A stretch of DNA of 64,000 nucleotides from an uncultured Prevotella sp. (GTDB taxonomy: Bacteria; Bacteroidota; Bacteroidia; Bacteroidales; Bacteroidaceae). Where the stretch lies: NCBI GenBank assembly GCA_937922435.1, contig CAKZVT010000043.1, positions 11,305-75,304 on the forward strand, read 5' to 3'. Both the position numbers and the translations under genes were made by a program. Below are positions 43,649 through 55,097 of the stretch, piece after piece. How positions within the stretch are numbered: the first letter of the stretch is position 1; every line of letters starts with the position of its first letter. A model generated the notes under the pieces. It made no database searches. It had not been told where the DNA came from and saw only the letters and a program-made list of their open reading frames with translations.

Positions 43649-45007
43649 ATGAAAGTTTCATTTGAAAATCCTGACAAGGTGAACGGACTTATCACCTTGA
43701 CCGTAGAAGAGGCTGACTATAAGGACAATGTCGAGAAGACACTGAAGAACTACCGCAAGAAGGCCAACGTGCCGGGTTTCCGCGTGGGCATGGTGCCTAT
43801 GGGGATGATTAAGAAGCAGTATGGCACGGCTGTCAAGGTGGACGAAATCAACAAGCTCCTCGGCGAGGAAATATATAAATATGTGAAGGACAACAACATC
43901 CAGATGCTCGGCGAGCCGCTGGCGCACGAGGCGCAGGAGCCGGTCGACCTGGAGAAGGACGCTCCCTACACGTTCCAGTTTGACATTGCCGTCGCTCCCG
44001 AGATGGACGCTACGCTGACTGCCAAGGACACCGTAGACCACTATACAATCACCGTTGACGACGACGTAATCAACCGCCAGGTTGACATGTTCGCGTCGCG
44101 TGCCGGCCACTATGACAAGGTGGAGGAGTACCAGGCCAACGACATGCTGAAGGGCGACCTGCGCGAGCTTGACGAGAAAGGCAACACCAAGGAGGGCGGC
44201 ATCACCGTTGAGGGCGCTGTCCTGATGCCCGACTACATCAAGGCGGACGACCAGAAGAAGCTCTTTGAGGGCTGCAAGCTGGGCGACATCATAACGTTCA
44301 ACCCGAAGAAGGCTTACCCCGAAAGCGATATCGAAGTGGCTTCGCTGCTCAAGATGAAGAAGGAAGAGGTGGCCGACCTGACGGCCGATTTCAGCTATCA
44401 GGTTACTGAAATATCGCGCTACGTGAAGGCCGAGGTCAACCAGGAACTGTTCGACCAGGTGTTCGGCAAGGACGCCGTGAAGGACGAAGCCGACTTCCGC
44501 GCCAAGATTGCGGAGGGTCTGAAGAAGCAGTTTGAGGTAGACACCGACTTCAAGTTCATCCAGGACGTGCGCAAGTACATGGAAAACAAGGTAGGCCAGC
44601 TGACATATCCCGACGCTCTCCTGAAGCGCATCATGCTCAACAACAACAAGGACAAGGGCCAGGAATATGTCGACAAGAACTACGAGCAGAGCATCAAGGA
44701 GCTTACATGGCACCTCATCAAGGAGCAGCTCGTCAAGGCCAACGGCATAAAGATTGAGGACGCCGACATCAAGGAGACAGCCAAGGAGGCCGCACGCGCA
44801 CAGTTTGCACAGTACGGCATGAACAACATACCCGAGGAGTACATCGACAACTACGCTACGGACATGCTCAAGAAGCGCGAGTACATCGACTCTTTCGTTG
44901 ACCGCAGCGTTGACCGCAAGCTCACGGAGGCGTTGAAGAAGGTTGTGAAACTCAACGAGAAGACCGCCACTCTGGACGAGTTCAACAAGCTGATGCAGGG
45001 CGAATAA
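43649..45007 (+). CDS. tig: Trigger factor
   Basis: A 452-residue ribosome-bound chaperone. The N-terminal ribosome-docking signature reads GFRVGMVPMGMIKKQYG (about residues 44-60). A PPIase-like middle domain runs from about 150 to 250 (MLKGDLRELDEKGNTKEGG) and the helical chaperone arms fill the rest (KYMENKVGQLTYPDALLKR and EEYIDNYATDMLKKREYID). Length fits Bacteroidota homologues. It precedes clpP-clpX, the conserved tig-clpP-clpX order, with a 238-base gap that carries its own promoter-like element. Confidence 0.94.
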   Translation: MKVSFENPDKVNGLITLTVEEADYKDNVEKTLKNYRKKANVPGFRVGMVPMGMIKKQYGTAVKVDEINKLLGEEIYKYVKDNNIQMLGEPLAHEAQEPVDLEKDAPYTFQFDIAVAPEMDATLTAKDTVDHYTITVDDDVINRQVDMFASRAGHYDKVEEYQANDMLKGDLRELDEKGNTKEGGITVEGAVLMPDYIKADDQKKLFEGCKLGDIITFNPKKAYPESDIEVASLLKMKKEEVADLTADFSYQVTEISRYVKAEVNQELFDQVFGKDAVKDEADFRAKIAEGLKKQFEVDTDFKFIQDVRKYMENKVGQLTYPDALLKRIMLNNNKDKGQEYVDKNYEQSIKELTWHLIKEQLVKANGIKIEDADIKETAKEAARAQFAQYGMNNIPEEYIDNYATDMLKKREYIDSFVDRSVDRKLTEALKKVVKLNEKTATLDEFNKLMQGE

Positions 45008-45062
45008 ATAATTTTTTGCGAAAAAACTTCCGCGAAATAGGGGAGGTTTCCGACTTTTTTAT

Positions 45063-45070
45063 TAACTTTG
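45063..45070 (+). promoter_or_regulatory. Candidate -7 element for clpP
   Basis: TAACTTTG, 175 bases before the clpP ATG; would give a long leader. No -33 TTTG is found. Confidence 0.35.
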
Positions 45071-45245
45071 TTCCGCACGAACAAGCGAAAAGGGTCGGTA
45101 ACCTCCTCTTCGCATGTAATATAAATAGGTGGGAAATGCAATTTTCGTAAAGGCTTCAGCCGTGGCGGCACGGCGCGGCCTGTGTGGCGGAATGCCGCGG
45201 GGCGATTATTCATTTTTCATTTTTAATTGTTAATTTAATACATAG

Positions 45246-45950
45246 ATGAACGACTTTAGAAAATATGCCACCGGCCATCTCGGCATGAACGGCATGGCGC
45301 TCGACGACGTGATGAAGGCGCAGATGCAGTATCTAAACCCCTACATCCTTGAGGAACGCCAGCTGAACGTAACCCAGATGGACGTGTTTTCGCGCCTGAT
45401 GATGGACCGCATCATCTTCCTCGGCACGCAAATCGACGACTATACGGCCAACACTTTGCAGGCACAGCTGCTTTATCTCGACTCGACCGACCCGGGCAAG
45501 GACATATCGATATACATCAACAGTCCCGGAGGCAGCGTTACGGCTGGCCTCGGCATATATGACACCATGCAGTTCATATCGAGCGACGTGGCAACCATCT
45601 GCACCGGCATGGCCGCTTCCATGGCCGCGGTGCTGCTCGTCTCGGGTACGGAAGGCAAGCGCTCGGCGCTCACCCACAGCCGCGTGATGATACACCAGCC
45701 GCTCGGCGGAGTGCAGGGACAGGCTTCCGACATTGAAATCGAGGCCAAGGAAATACTTAAGTTCAAGAAAGAGCTGTACACAATCATATCCGAACACTCG
45801 CACACGCCTTACGAGAAGGTGTACAAGGACTCCGACCGCAACTACTGGATGACCGCCGAGGAGGCCAAGGAATACGGCATGATAGACAACGTGCTGGTAA
45901 GGAAGAAGGACAGCAACACACCTAACGCGCAAGATGGCAAGCAGGAGTAA
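45246..45950 (+). CDS. clpP: ATP-dependent Clp protease proteolytic subunit
   Basis: A 234-residue serine protease that forms the degradation chamber for ClpX. Catalytic Ser in [12 protein letters not shown], His in [10 protein letters not shown], and the Asp in [18 protein letters not shown]. The oxyanion strand [16 protein letters not shown] is intact. The N-terminus ([16 protein letters not shown]) is longer than in E. coli, as is common in this phylum. Its stop overlaps the clpX start region by 17 bases. Confidence 0.96.
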   Translation: MNDFRKYATGHLGMNGMALDDVMKAQMQYLNPYILEERQLNVTQMDVFSRLMMDRIIFLGTQIDDYTANTLQAQLLYLDSTDPGKDISIYINSPGGSVTAGLGIYDTMQFISSDVATICTGMAASMAAVLLVSGTEGKRSALTHSRVMIHQPLGGVQGQASDIEIEAKEILKFKKELYTIISEHSHTPYEKVYKDSDRNYWMTAEEAKEYGMIDNVLVRKKDSNTPNAQDGKQE

Positions 45951-47187
45951 CAGGATGGAAAAGGTTTGCAGCTTCTGCGGATGCAGCGAGAAGGAGGTGA
46001 AGCTGCTCATCACCGGCCTTACAGGATACATCTGTGAGGACTGCGCCGCGCAGGCTTACGAAATCGTGCGCTCCACCGGCGTGCTTGACGAAGGACAGCG
46101 CAAGACGGGCAAGAAGTTCAGGCCGAAGAGAGTGCCGAAGCCCGTCGAAATAAAGGAATACCTTGACCAGTACGTCATAGGGCAGGACGACGCCAAGCGT
46201 TGCCTGGCCGTTGCGGTGTACAACCATTACAAACGACTGCAACAGCCGGCTGACGACAACGGTGTGGAGATAGAGAAGAGCAATATAATAATGGTGGGCA
46301 GCACCGGCACGGGCAAGACATTGATGGCCCGTACCATAGCCAAGCTGCTCGATGTGCCGTTCACCATCGTCGACGCGACGGTCTTCACCGAGGCCGGTTA
46401 TGTGGGCGAGGATGTCGAGAGCATACTTAGCCGCCTGCTCCAGGTGGCCGACTACGACGTGGAGGCCGCCCAGCGCGGCATCGTCTTCATCGACGAAATC
46501 GACAAAATAGCGCGTAAGAGCGACAATCCGTCAATCACACGCGACGTGAGCGGCGAAGGAGTGCAGCAGGGTTTGCTCAAACTCTTGGAAGGAACGATGG
46601 TCAACGTGCCCCCACAGGGCGGCCGAAAGCATCCCGACCAGGAGTATATCCACGTTGACACGAAGAACATTCTATTCATCTGCGGCGGCGCGTTCGACGG
46701 CATCGAGCGTAAAATCGCCCAGAGGATGAACACTCATGTGGTGGGCTACAACTCCGTACAGAACGTGCGCAACATCGACAAGAACGACCTGATGAAGTAC
46801 ATACTGCCGCAAGACCTCAAGTCTTTCGGCCTCATACCTGAAATCATCGGCCGCTTGCCTGTGCTCACATATCTTAATCCTTTGGACAGGAACGCGCTGC
46901 GCTCCATCCTCGTTGAGCCTAAGAACTCAATCGTGAAGCAGTACAAGAAGCTGTTTGAGATGGACGGGATAAAACTCACATTCACCGAAGATGCTCTCGA
47001 CTTCATCGTCGACAAGGCCATGGAGTACAAGCTCGGGGCGCGCGGACTGCGCTCAATCGTGGAGAGCGTAATCATGGATGCGATGTTTGAAGTCCCGTCA
47101 AAGAAGGTCGAATCCTTTGAGGTAACTCTCGACTACGCCCGCCGGCAGTTGGAGAAGGCTCACTTCCACAAGCTCGAAAGTGCTTGA
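45934..47187 (+). CDS. clpX: Clp protease ATP-binding subunit ClpX
   Basis: A 417-residue AAA+ unfoldase that feeds ClpP. The zinc domain has CSFCG and CEDC (about residues 11-37), Walker A GSTGTGKT near 122, Walker [10 protein letters not shown] near 183, the pore loop (GYVGED), and sensor 2 GARGLR near 371. Two starts are possible: ATG 45934, which overlaps clpP, or ATG 45955 (MEKVCSFCG), which gives the more usual N-terminus. Translation is probably coupled with clpP either way. Confidence 0.96.
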   Translation: MASRSNRMEKVCSFCGCSEKEVKLLITGLTGYICEDCAAQAYEIVRSTGVLDEGQRKTGKKFRPKRVPKPVEIKEYLDQYVIGQDDAKRCLAVAVYNHYKRLQQPADDNGVEIEKSNIIMVGSTGTGKTLMARTIAKLLDVPFTIVDATVFTEAGYVGEDVESILSRLLQVADYDVEAAQRGIVFIDEIDKIARKSDNPSITRDVSGEGVQQGLLKLLEGTMVNVPPQGGRKHPDQEYIHVDTKNILFICGGAFDGIERKIAQRMNTHVVGYNSVQNVRNIDKNDLMKYILPQDLKSFGLIPEIIGRLPVLTYLNPLDRNALRSILVEPKNSIVKQYKKLFEMDGIKLTFTEDALDFIVDKAMEYKLGARGLRSIVESVIMDAMFEVPSKKVESFEVTLDYARRQLEKAHFHKLESA

Positions 47188-47237
47188 GGAAGGCGGCGGT
47201 TGCGCACTAACAATAAAAAAGTCACTCTGTTTGTTTT

Positions 47238-49415
47238 ATGAATAACGACGTTAATCTGATAGAGAAACTGAAGCAGTATTTCGGCTTCGACAAGTTCAAG
47301 GGCAACCAGGAAGCCATCATCCGCAACCTTCTTGACGGCAAGGACACGTTCGTGCTGATGCCGACAGGCGGCGGAAAGTCGCTGTGTTACCAGCTTCCGT
47401 CGCTTATCATGGACGGTACGGCCATCGTCATTTCGCCGCTGATTGCCCTGATGAAGAACCAGGTTGACGTAATCAACGGCATGACAGAGGCCGACGGAGT
47501 GGCGCATTACTTGAACTCGTCGCTCAACAAGTCGGCCATCGACCGTGTGAAGTCGGACATTCTGGAAGGCAAGACCAAGCTGCTGTATGTGGCTCCAGAG
47601 TCGCTGACGAAGGAGGACAACGTCGACTTTCTGCGTGGTGTGAAAATATCATTCTACGCCGTTGACGAGGCGCATTGCATCTCGGAGTGGGGGCATGACT
47701 TCCGTCCGGAGTACCGGCGGATACGTCCCATCATCAATGAAATAGGCAACGCGCCGGTCATTGCGCTTACGGCTACGGCCACGGACAAGGTGCGCACCGA
47801 CATAAAGAAGAGCCTCGGAATACTCGACGCGACAGAATACAAAAGCTCGTTCAACCGTCCCAACCTCTATTATGAGGTGCGCCATAAGACCAAGGACATT
47901 GACAAGCAGATAGTGAAGTTCATCAAGCAGAACGCAGGCAAGAGCGGAATAATATACTGTCTGTCGCGCAAGAAGGTGGAGGAGCTGGCCGCCGTGCTGC
48001 GCGCCAACGACATAAAGGCCGCCGCCTATCATGCAGGGCTTGACTCGGCGACGCGCTCCGCCACGCAGGACGACTTCCTCATGGAGAGCATCGACGTAAT
48101 TGTGGCGACAATAGCGTTCGGCATGGGCATCGACAAACCCGACGTGCGCTTCGTCATCCACTACGACATACCGAAGAGCTTAGAGGGATATTACCAGGAG
48201 ACAGGCCGTGCAGGGCGCGACGGAGGAGAAGGGAAGTGCATCGCCTTCTATTCTTACAAAGACCTGAAGAAACTCGAAAAGTTTATGGAAGGCAAGCCTG
48301 TGGCCGAGCAGGACATAGGCCGCCAGCTGTTGCAGGAGACTGCGGCGTATGCCGAGTCGTCGGTATGCCGCAGGAAGATGCTGCTGCATTATTTCGGCGA
48401 AGAGTACGATAAAGACAACTGCGGCAACTGTGACAACTGCCTGCACCCCAAGACAAAGGTTGAGGGAAAGGACGCCTTGATGGTGGTGTTGCAGGCTGTC
48501 GCCGCCCTGAAGGAGGATTTCCGTACAGATTATGTAATAGATTTTGTCGAGGGAAAGGACACCAACGACATCGTCGCCCACAAGCACGACAAGCTTGATG
48601 AGTTCGGTTCGGGCGAGGACATGGACGGGAAACTGTGGAACCCTGTCATACGCCAGGCGCTCATCGCAGGCTTCTTGAAGAAAGACGTTGAGAATTACGG
48701 AATACTCAAACTCACGGCGGCCGGCAAGAAGTTCATGAAGAAGCCGGAGTCGTTTATGATTGTCCTTGACAACGAGTTCAGCGAAGACGAGGAGGAAGAG
48801 GAGGGCGGAAGCGGCAGTTCTGCGCTCGACCCGGCGCTCCACTCCATGCTGAAAGACCTGCGTAAGAAGGTGAGCAAGCAGGCAGGGCTGCCTCCTTACG
48901 TCATCTTCCAGGACATTTCGCTCGAGCAGATGGCCACCGTTTATCCCATCACCCTTGACGACTTGCAGAACATACAGGGCGTAGGCGCGGGCAAGGCGCG
49001 CCGCTACGGCAAGGAGTTTGTCGCCTTAATAAAGAAGTATTGCGAGGAAAACGACATCGAGCGGCCCGAGGATTTGCGCGTAAGGACAGTCGCCAAGAAG
49101 TCAGTACTGAAGGTGAAGATAATACAGAGCATCGACCGCCAGGTTGCCCTTGACGACATAGCCGAGGCGCAGGGCATCGACTTCGACACGCTCCTGGACG
49201 AGGTTGAGGCCATCGTCTACAGCGGAACGAAGCTCAACATCGACTATTTCCTCGAAGAAGTGATGGACGACGACCATGTGGACGACATCTACGAATACTT
49301 TAAGGAGAGCGACACCGACGACCTTGAGACCGCCCTCGACGAGCTTGGCGGCGACTACCCGGAGGAGGAAGTGAGGCTGGTGCGCATCAAGTTCATGTCA
49401 GACATGGGCAACTGA
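47238..49415 (+). CDS. recQ: ATP-dependent DNA helicase RecQ
   Basis: A 725-residue 3'-5' helicase for fork repair and recombination. Walker A MPTGGGKSLCYQLPS (about 45-59), DEAH box AVDEAHCISEWGHDFR near 138, motif VI YYQETGRAGRDGG near 318, the zinc site CRRKMLLHYFG with CGNCDNC near 375-400, a winged-helix domain, and an HRDC domain near 590-630 (LDDLQNIQGVGAGKARRYG). A C-terminal extension of about 90 acidic residues follows, common in this phylum. It lies 50 bases after clpX, so co-transcription is likely. Confidence 0.96.
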   Translation: MNNDVNLIEKLKQYFGFDKFKGNQEAIIRNLLDGKDTFVLMPTGGGKSLCYQLPSLIMDGTAIVISPLIALMKNQVDVINGMTEADGVAHYLNSSLNKSAIDRVKSDILEGKTKLLYVAPESLTKEDNVDFLRGVKISFYAVDEAHCISEWGHDFRPEYRRIRPIINEIGNAPVIALTATATDKVRTDIKKSLGILDATEYKSSFNRPNLYYEVRHKTKDIDKQIVKFIKQNAGKSGIIYCLSRKKVEELAAVLRANDIKAAAYHAGLDSATRSATQDDFLMESIDVIVATIAFGMGIDKPDVRFVIHYDIPKSLEGYYQETGRAGRDGGEGKCIAFYSYKDLKKLEKFMEGKPVAEQDIGRQLLQETAAYAESSVCRRKMLLHYFGEEYDKDNCGNCDNCLHPKTKVEGKDALMVVLQAVAALKEDFRTDYVIDFVEGKDTNDIVAHKHDKLDEFGSGEDMDGKLWNPVIRQALIAGFLKKDVENYGILKLTAAGKKFMKKPESFMIVLDNEFSEDEEEEEGGSGSSALDPALHSMLKDLRKKVSKQAGLPPYVIFQDISLEQMATVYPITLDDLQNIQGVGAGKARRYGKEFVALIKKYCEENDIERPEDLRVRTVAKKSVLKVKIIQSIDRQVALDDIAEAQGIDFDTLLDEVEAIVYSGTKLNIDYFLEEVMDDDHVDDIYEYFKESDTDDLETALDELGGDYPEEEVRLVRIKFMSDMGN

Positions 49416-49434
49416 AAATATTTACATGTTTACG

Positions 49435-49564
49435 GAAGGCGGCTTTTCGCATTGCGAAAGGCCGCCTTTTGTGTTGTGATATGCCGTCTTTTACACGCTG
49501 AAAGACGGCCTTTTGGAATGTAAAACACGGCATATTGGAAACACGCTGGCTGCCAGGCGGTTAC
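49435..49564. repeat. Family-1 palindromic array with left copy of the 82-bp direct repeat
   Basis: Units GGCTTTTCGC, GCGAAAGGCCGCCTTTTG, ATGCCGTCTTTTACACG, CTGAAAGACGGCCTTTTGG and AAACACGGCATATTGG, ending GGCTGCCAGGCGGTTAC. Positions 49483-49564 are identical to 53223-53304, and the two copies flank the broken adhesin gene. The rest of the gap (49565-49737) holds the promoter of that gene. Confidence 0.85.
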
Positions 49565-49678
49565 GGAGAGGACGTCATGCGCCTTTTAATGCGTGCAAAA
49601 TTGTGTTGAATTGGGACGCTTTTTCGTATGCCGGTGATGGTGAATTTCATTGTCCTGAAATAAAAAAGTCCGGATTTT

Positions 49679-49710
49679 TTTGTTTTTTCAGATACGTTTA
49701 CGTATCTTTG
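49679..49710 (+). promoter_or_regulatory. Promoter of the adhesin-like gene, with palindrome over the -7
   Basis: TTTG (49679-49682), 20 bases, TATCTTTG (49703-49710), a full consensus match 27 bases before the ATG. GATACGT-TT-ACGTATC (49691-49706) is a 16-base palindrome overlapping the -7 element, a candidate operator. Confidence 0.7.
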
Positions 49711-49737
49711 CTGCGTGTTATTTTAATTTAACCAACT

Positions 49738-52700
49738 ATGAAACACTTAGTTTTTCTTGTTCTGTGCCTATTTATGTGCTGTGGCGCATACGCGCAGAAT
49801 GATGTCCAAAAATTTCCCCCCCCCATGGGGAAAAGTTAAAAACCCTAAAATCTGCTGACGGAAAGCGTGGCAATGCCTTTGTTGCGCCGCCATCGGTTGT
49901 GCAGCGTTACGAGGCCATGCAGCGTGCCAAGAAGTAGGAAAAGCTGCAAGCCAGCCGTGCCGGAAGAGTTGTGCAGAGAGCTGTCCCCGTGCGGCCAAGT
50001 CTTGCACAGGTAGAGGCTGGCAAGGCACGCATAACGCTTAATGTGGAGAGCGGTTATATAGGGTGTGGCTACCAGTTGCTTCTCGATGAGGACTGCGAGT
50101 TCGCAGGAACGTTTGACGAGTTGTCCGTGGGCTATTTGTATCACGATGCCGAATACACTGTGCCCGAAGACGCTTCAGAGTATAACAACTCTTTGGAGGC
50201 AGGACAGACGGCTTCGGTCGACGTGCCGGCCGGCAAGTATGACTTTTACGTGTTGGGTTGTGACACATATATGTTGTCGACCTATACCTTGGAAGGTGAG
50301 GCTGAAGGCGACGATTTTGAGTTCAAGAGCGGTTGCGAGTATGTGTTTACCGTCAGGACGGGAGGCTTTTTTGAGAACGTCACGCTTACGAGCGTAGCTC
50401 CCGTTGAGATAGGGGTAAGTGGCATAACGTCGCCTGCTACAGGCGAGAACCTTACCGCTGCGGAGAAAGTCACCGCCACTATATTCAACGAAGGTACCGA
50501 GCCTGCCACCGGATTTACTGCTACATTCACAGTTGACGACGGTCAGCCTGTTACGGAAACCGTAACGCAGACTGTCCCCGCAAGCGGAAGCATCGACTAT
50601 ACTTTCACCGCCACGGCCGACCTTTCGGCGCCAGGCATGCATAAAATTACCGTCACGGTAGCCAGCGACGAAGACTGCCTTGCAAGTAATAACACAATGA
50701 CGGCAACGGTGAACAACATTGCCCCGATACCGACTCCTTATGTCTGCGAGTTCAATGAGGATGTGGATGTCGAGGAATGGACTGTAATCGATAAAGCCAG
50801 TGACAAGATAACATGGAAGGTTGTGCCTGAAAGCGGATTTGCCGAGATAAGGTATAATGCGGCAAAGCCTTTGGATGATTATCTTGTAACAAGTAATTCC
50901 ATAAGCCTTAAGGCCGGTACAAGCAAGATTGTCATTGACTACAATGCGCGTGAACGTATATTGGGCGACCCCAATTACGAGGATTTCGAGGTGCTTTATG
51001 GCAAGTCTTCAGATGTCAGTTCGATGGCAGTGCTTGGAAAAGCGGAGAACTTTACATGGAAGGAAGGCGGCTACGTATTGCCTTTGAACATCGAGCTTGA
51101 CGAGGCTGGGGCTTACTATTTCGCAATACATGCAACTTCGGCGATTGGTAATTACGGCATAGAGATAAACAAGGTGGAAATATCCGAAGGCGCGTTTGCT
51201 GGCACGCCCGACCTTGTTCTTGACCGTGTTGTGCTGCCTATGTCGAACTGTTCGCTTACGGCGGACGAGACAGTGACCGCTGAAATATCAAACAACGGCA
51301 CGGGCGGAGTGGCCGGTTTCACGCTTGAATGCACGGTAAACGGCGAGGTAAAGGCCACGAAAGGGTTTGCAACGGCTGTGCCTGCATACGGTAATGTTAC
51401 TGTAGAGATTGAAGGTGTAGACCTTTCAGCTCCTGATAAATATACAGTCGGCGTAAGGATAACCGAAGTAGAGCCGGCGGAAGGCCAGAACCCAGAGGCC
51501 GTAACCGATAATAATTATGCCGAGGCGGCCGTTACCCACTTCACCCCTGTTGACGTTCCTGTTACTTGGAACTTTAATGACGAAGCCCAGCGTGCCGACT
51601 GGACGGGTGGCGACTCATGGATTTACGACGGCGAATACAACTCTGCGATATATTGTACGGGCACGACTCCTCTAACCTCACGCGGCGTAAACCTTGAAGC
51701 CGGCAAGACTTACAGGCTGACTTACAACTACGCCGCAGGTGCTTACGGCGGCTATGTGTCAGAAAGTTATGATATAATTATAGGTAAGGACGGTGCGCCT
51801 CTCGACGAGTGGAGCGTTCTGTATCCGTTCACTAACATTTATACGAATGATATTTTTGCCGACGCAGAGTTGAGGTTCAAGGCACCGTCTGACGGCATTT
51901 ATTCGTTCGGTTTCAGGCAGGAAACGTCCAACGGCACTTTAAATCTGCGCAGCGTAACCGTTGCAGAGGTCGCTCCTTATGATGTAACGCTCAGCGTTAC
52001 GGGCATTCCCACCAAGCTGCCGAAGGCGCAGACCGGAAGTATGGCGTTGTCGGCAAAGGTCTACAACTATGGCTCGGAGAGCGTGTCAGGCACTGTTACG
52101 GTAGAGGTCGGCGGCAAGCAGGCCGGTTCCGCCCGGTTTGAAGACCTTGCCTCATTGGCAACCAAGACGTTAAGCATACCCGTCACCGTGGGCGATTCGG
52201 GTCTCGGCTCGCTGGCGGTCGAAGTGAATGCGGAAATCGACGGCCATGAAGACGGCAATCCGGCGGACAACATGGTATCGGCTGACGTTGAACTGACGGA
52301 AGACATTTTGGCTTACGACCACTTGACCGACGGAATGTATGATGACAATTCCATAGGTTTGGGTGATGGTCAAGAATGCACCGCAGGCACGGTGTTCCAC
52401 ATCAGCAAGGCAGCTACGCTTGATGGCCTCTCCATAGGTTGGGGCGAGGTTACAGGCCAGCAGATAGGTCTTGCGGCATATAAATGGAATGTTGACGGGC
52501 AGTCTTCGGGCGACGGATTATATATCTTGGACGATGCTGTGTTCTCGACCACTGCCGGCCAGGGCACTGAAATCGGCCAGCATGACTACATGTTCGACGA
52601 GCCTGTGACGCTTGAACCTGGTGATTATCTGTTTACTGTAACTTATGAGGGCATGGGCCTTGCCGTCGACCGCGTGCTTCCCGGACAGCTGTATTTGCTT

Positions 52701-53054
52701 ATGGATAGCAACGGAACTATGGTGGCATACGACCAGGCGAGCGCAGGCTTCGGCACACCGGCCATCCGCGCAATCCTGGGCGAGGCCACGGAGTCGGGCA
52801 TCAACACTGTTGACACCGGTTCAGGTACTTCCGGCATAGTTTACAATCAAGCCGACAAGGCTTTTGTCGGTACATCGTCAGCAGGCGCGGCGGTAAGCCT
52901 TGACGTTTATTCGGCGTCGGGTGCGATGCTTGGCAGTGCAAGTTCTGACGGCGGCGAGTGCCGCTTCGACGCGTCAAGGCTTGTTCCGGGCGTTTATGTT
53001 GTCAAGATGACGACTGCCGACGGCATAGTGACGAATAAGTTTGTAGTGGAGTAA
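49738..53054 (+). pseudogene. Gingipain-adhesin-like T9SS cargo protein, interrupted by C9 tract and amber codon
   Basis: A large secreted protein of about 1,105 codons if whole. ATG 49738 opens a good signal peptide (MKHLVFLVLCLFMCCGAYAQ). Nine C residues (49816-49824) then leave the frame closed at TAA 49837; with ten C the frame would continue (HGEKLKTLKSADGKRGN). A second block, TAG 49935-49937, follows in that frame (AMQRAKK-stop-EKLQASR). From there the frame is open to 53054. Domains: a DUF2436-like haemagglutinin/gingipain domain (GYQLLLDEDCEFAG, AEYTVPEDASEY, VPAGKYDFYVLG), CARDB repeats (VTATIFNEGTEPATGFTATF), two cleaved-adhesin/choice-of-anchor domains (YVCEFNEDVDVEEWTV; WNFNDEAQRADWTGG), and a type A T9SS sorting domain (VYVVKMTTADGIVTNKFVVE). 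Could be a pseudogene, a phase-variable gene or carry sequence errors. Confidence 0.8.
49816..49824 (+). repeat. Homopolymer C9 tract in the adhesin coding start
   Basis: TTT-C9-ATGGGG, just after the signal peptide codons. Tracts like this slip during replication; one extra C would restore the downstream frame up to the TAG at 49935. Confidence 0.85.
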
Positions 53055-53102
53055 TCCGCTGTCTGCCGGTGTCTGCCGGCAATAATGCGGTTCGCAGTTC
53101 AT

Positions 53103-53136
53103 GGCGGACAAGGCTGTAGCCTTGTCCGCCTTTTTG
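53103..53136 (+). terminator. Rho-independent terminator of the adhesin-like gene
   Basis: GGCGGACAAGGC (53103-53114) pairs perfectly with GCCTTGTCCGCC (53119-53130), loop TGTA, followed by TTTTT. 49 bases after the stop. Confidence 0.92.
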
Positions 53137-53200
53137 CCGTTTGCGCCATTGTATATTCAAGGTATGTTGTTCCCTGCAATGTTTGGGTGGAGCATGGTTT

Positions 53201-53304
53201 GCCGTGTTTTACATTCTAAAAGGCCGTCTTTTACACGCTGAAAGACGGCCTTTTGGAATGTAAAACACGGCATATTGGAAACACGCTGGCTGCCAGGCGG
53301 TTAC
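53201..53304. repeat. Family-1 array with right copy of the 82-bp direct repeat
   Basis: GCCGTGTTTTACATTCTAAA, then the 82 bases 53223-53304 identical to 49483-49564. It lies in the 458-base gap before guaB. Confidence 0.88.
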
Positions 53305-53331
53305 ACGCCTGCCGCCAGAGCGTGCCGCAGT

Positions 53332-53367
53332 GTTGTCCCGACGGCTTTTAACCGCCGTCGGGACAAC
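53332..53367. repeat. 14-bp perfect hairpin
   Basis: GTTGTCCCGACGGC (53332-53345) with GCCGTCGGGACAAC (53354-53367), loop TTTTAACC. No T-run follows, so it is not a typical terminator. Confidence 0.6.
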
Positions 53368-53479
53368 GCGTCTTTGCGGCCTGACGGGCAAGGCGGTGAC
53401 GGCGGTGCGCAATGGGTTAATTTGCATTAAAACATCAATTAAATGGCGATACAGGGGGCGTGTATTGGATTTTTTTTGC

Positions 53480-53487
53480 TAAATTTG
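53480..53487 (+). promoter_or_regulatory. -7 element of guaB
   Basis: TAAATTTG followed by CAC, 25 bases before the ATG. Confidence 0.55.
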
Positions 53488-53497
53488 CACGCAATAA

Positions 53498-54991
<1,494 letters not shown>

Positions 54992-55009
54992 TGCCTGTCA
55001 AATAAGTGA

Positions 55010-55092
55010 CATGCAGACAATAACAAGCAGGCAAGCTGACAAGCGGCAAGGCAGACATGCCTTGTCACTTGTCGACTTGTCACTCGTCAACT
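55010..55092. repeat. TTGTCACTTGTCGACTTGTC motif with hairpin
   Basis: GGCAAGGCA (about 55046-55054) faces TGCCTTGTC (about 55059-55067), followed by tandem TTGTCACTTG/TCGACTTGTCACTCGTC strings. Same kind as 23668-23740; it fills the gap between guaB and the first isomerase gene. Confidence 0.4.
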
Positions 55093-55097
55093 AATAT

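Noticed and set aside
49935..49937. In-frame TAG as evidence of recoding (for example TAG read as an amino acid)
   Set aside because: TAG and other stops end normal genes in the window (for example hsdR neighbours and gldK), and a single case beside a frame-breaking C tract is better explained by decay or error.
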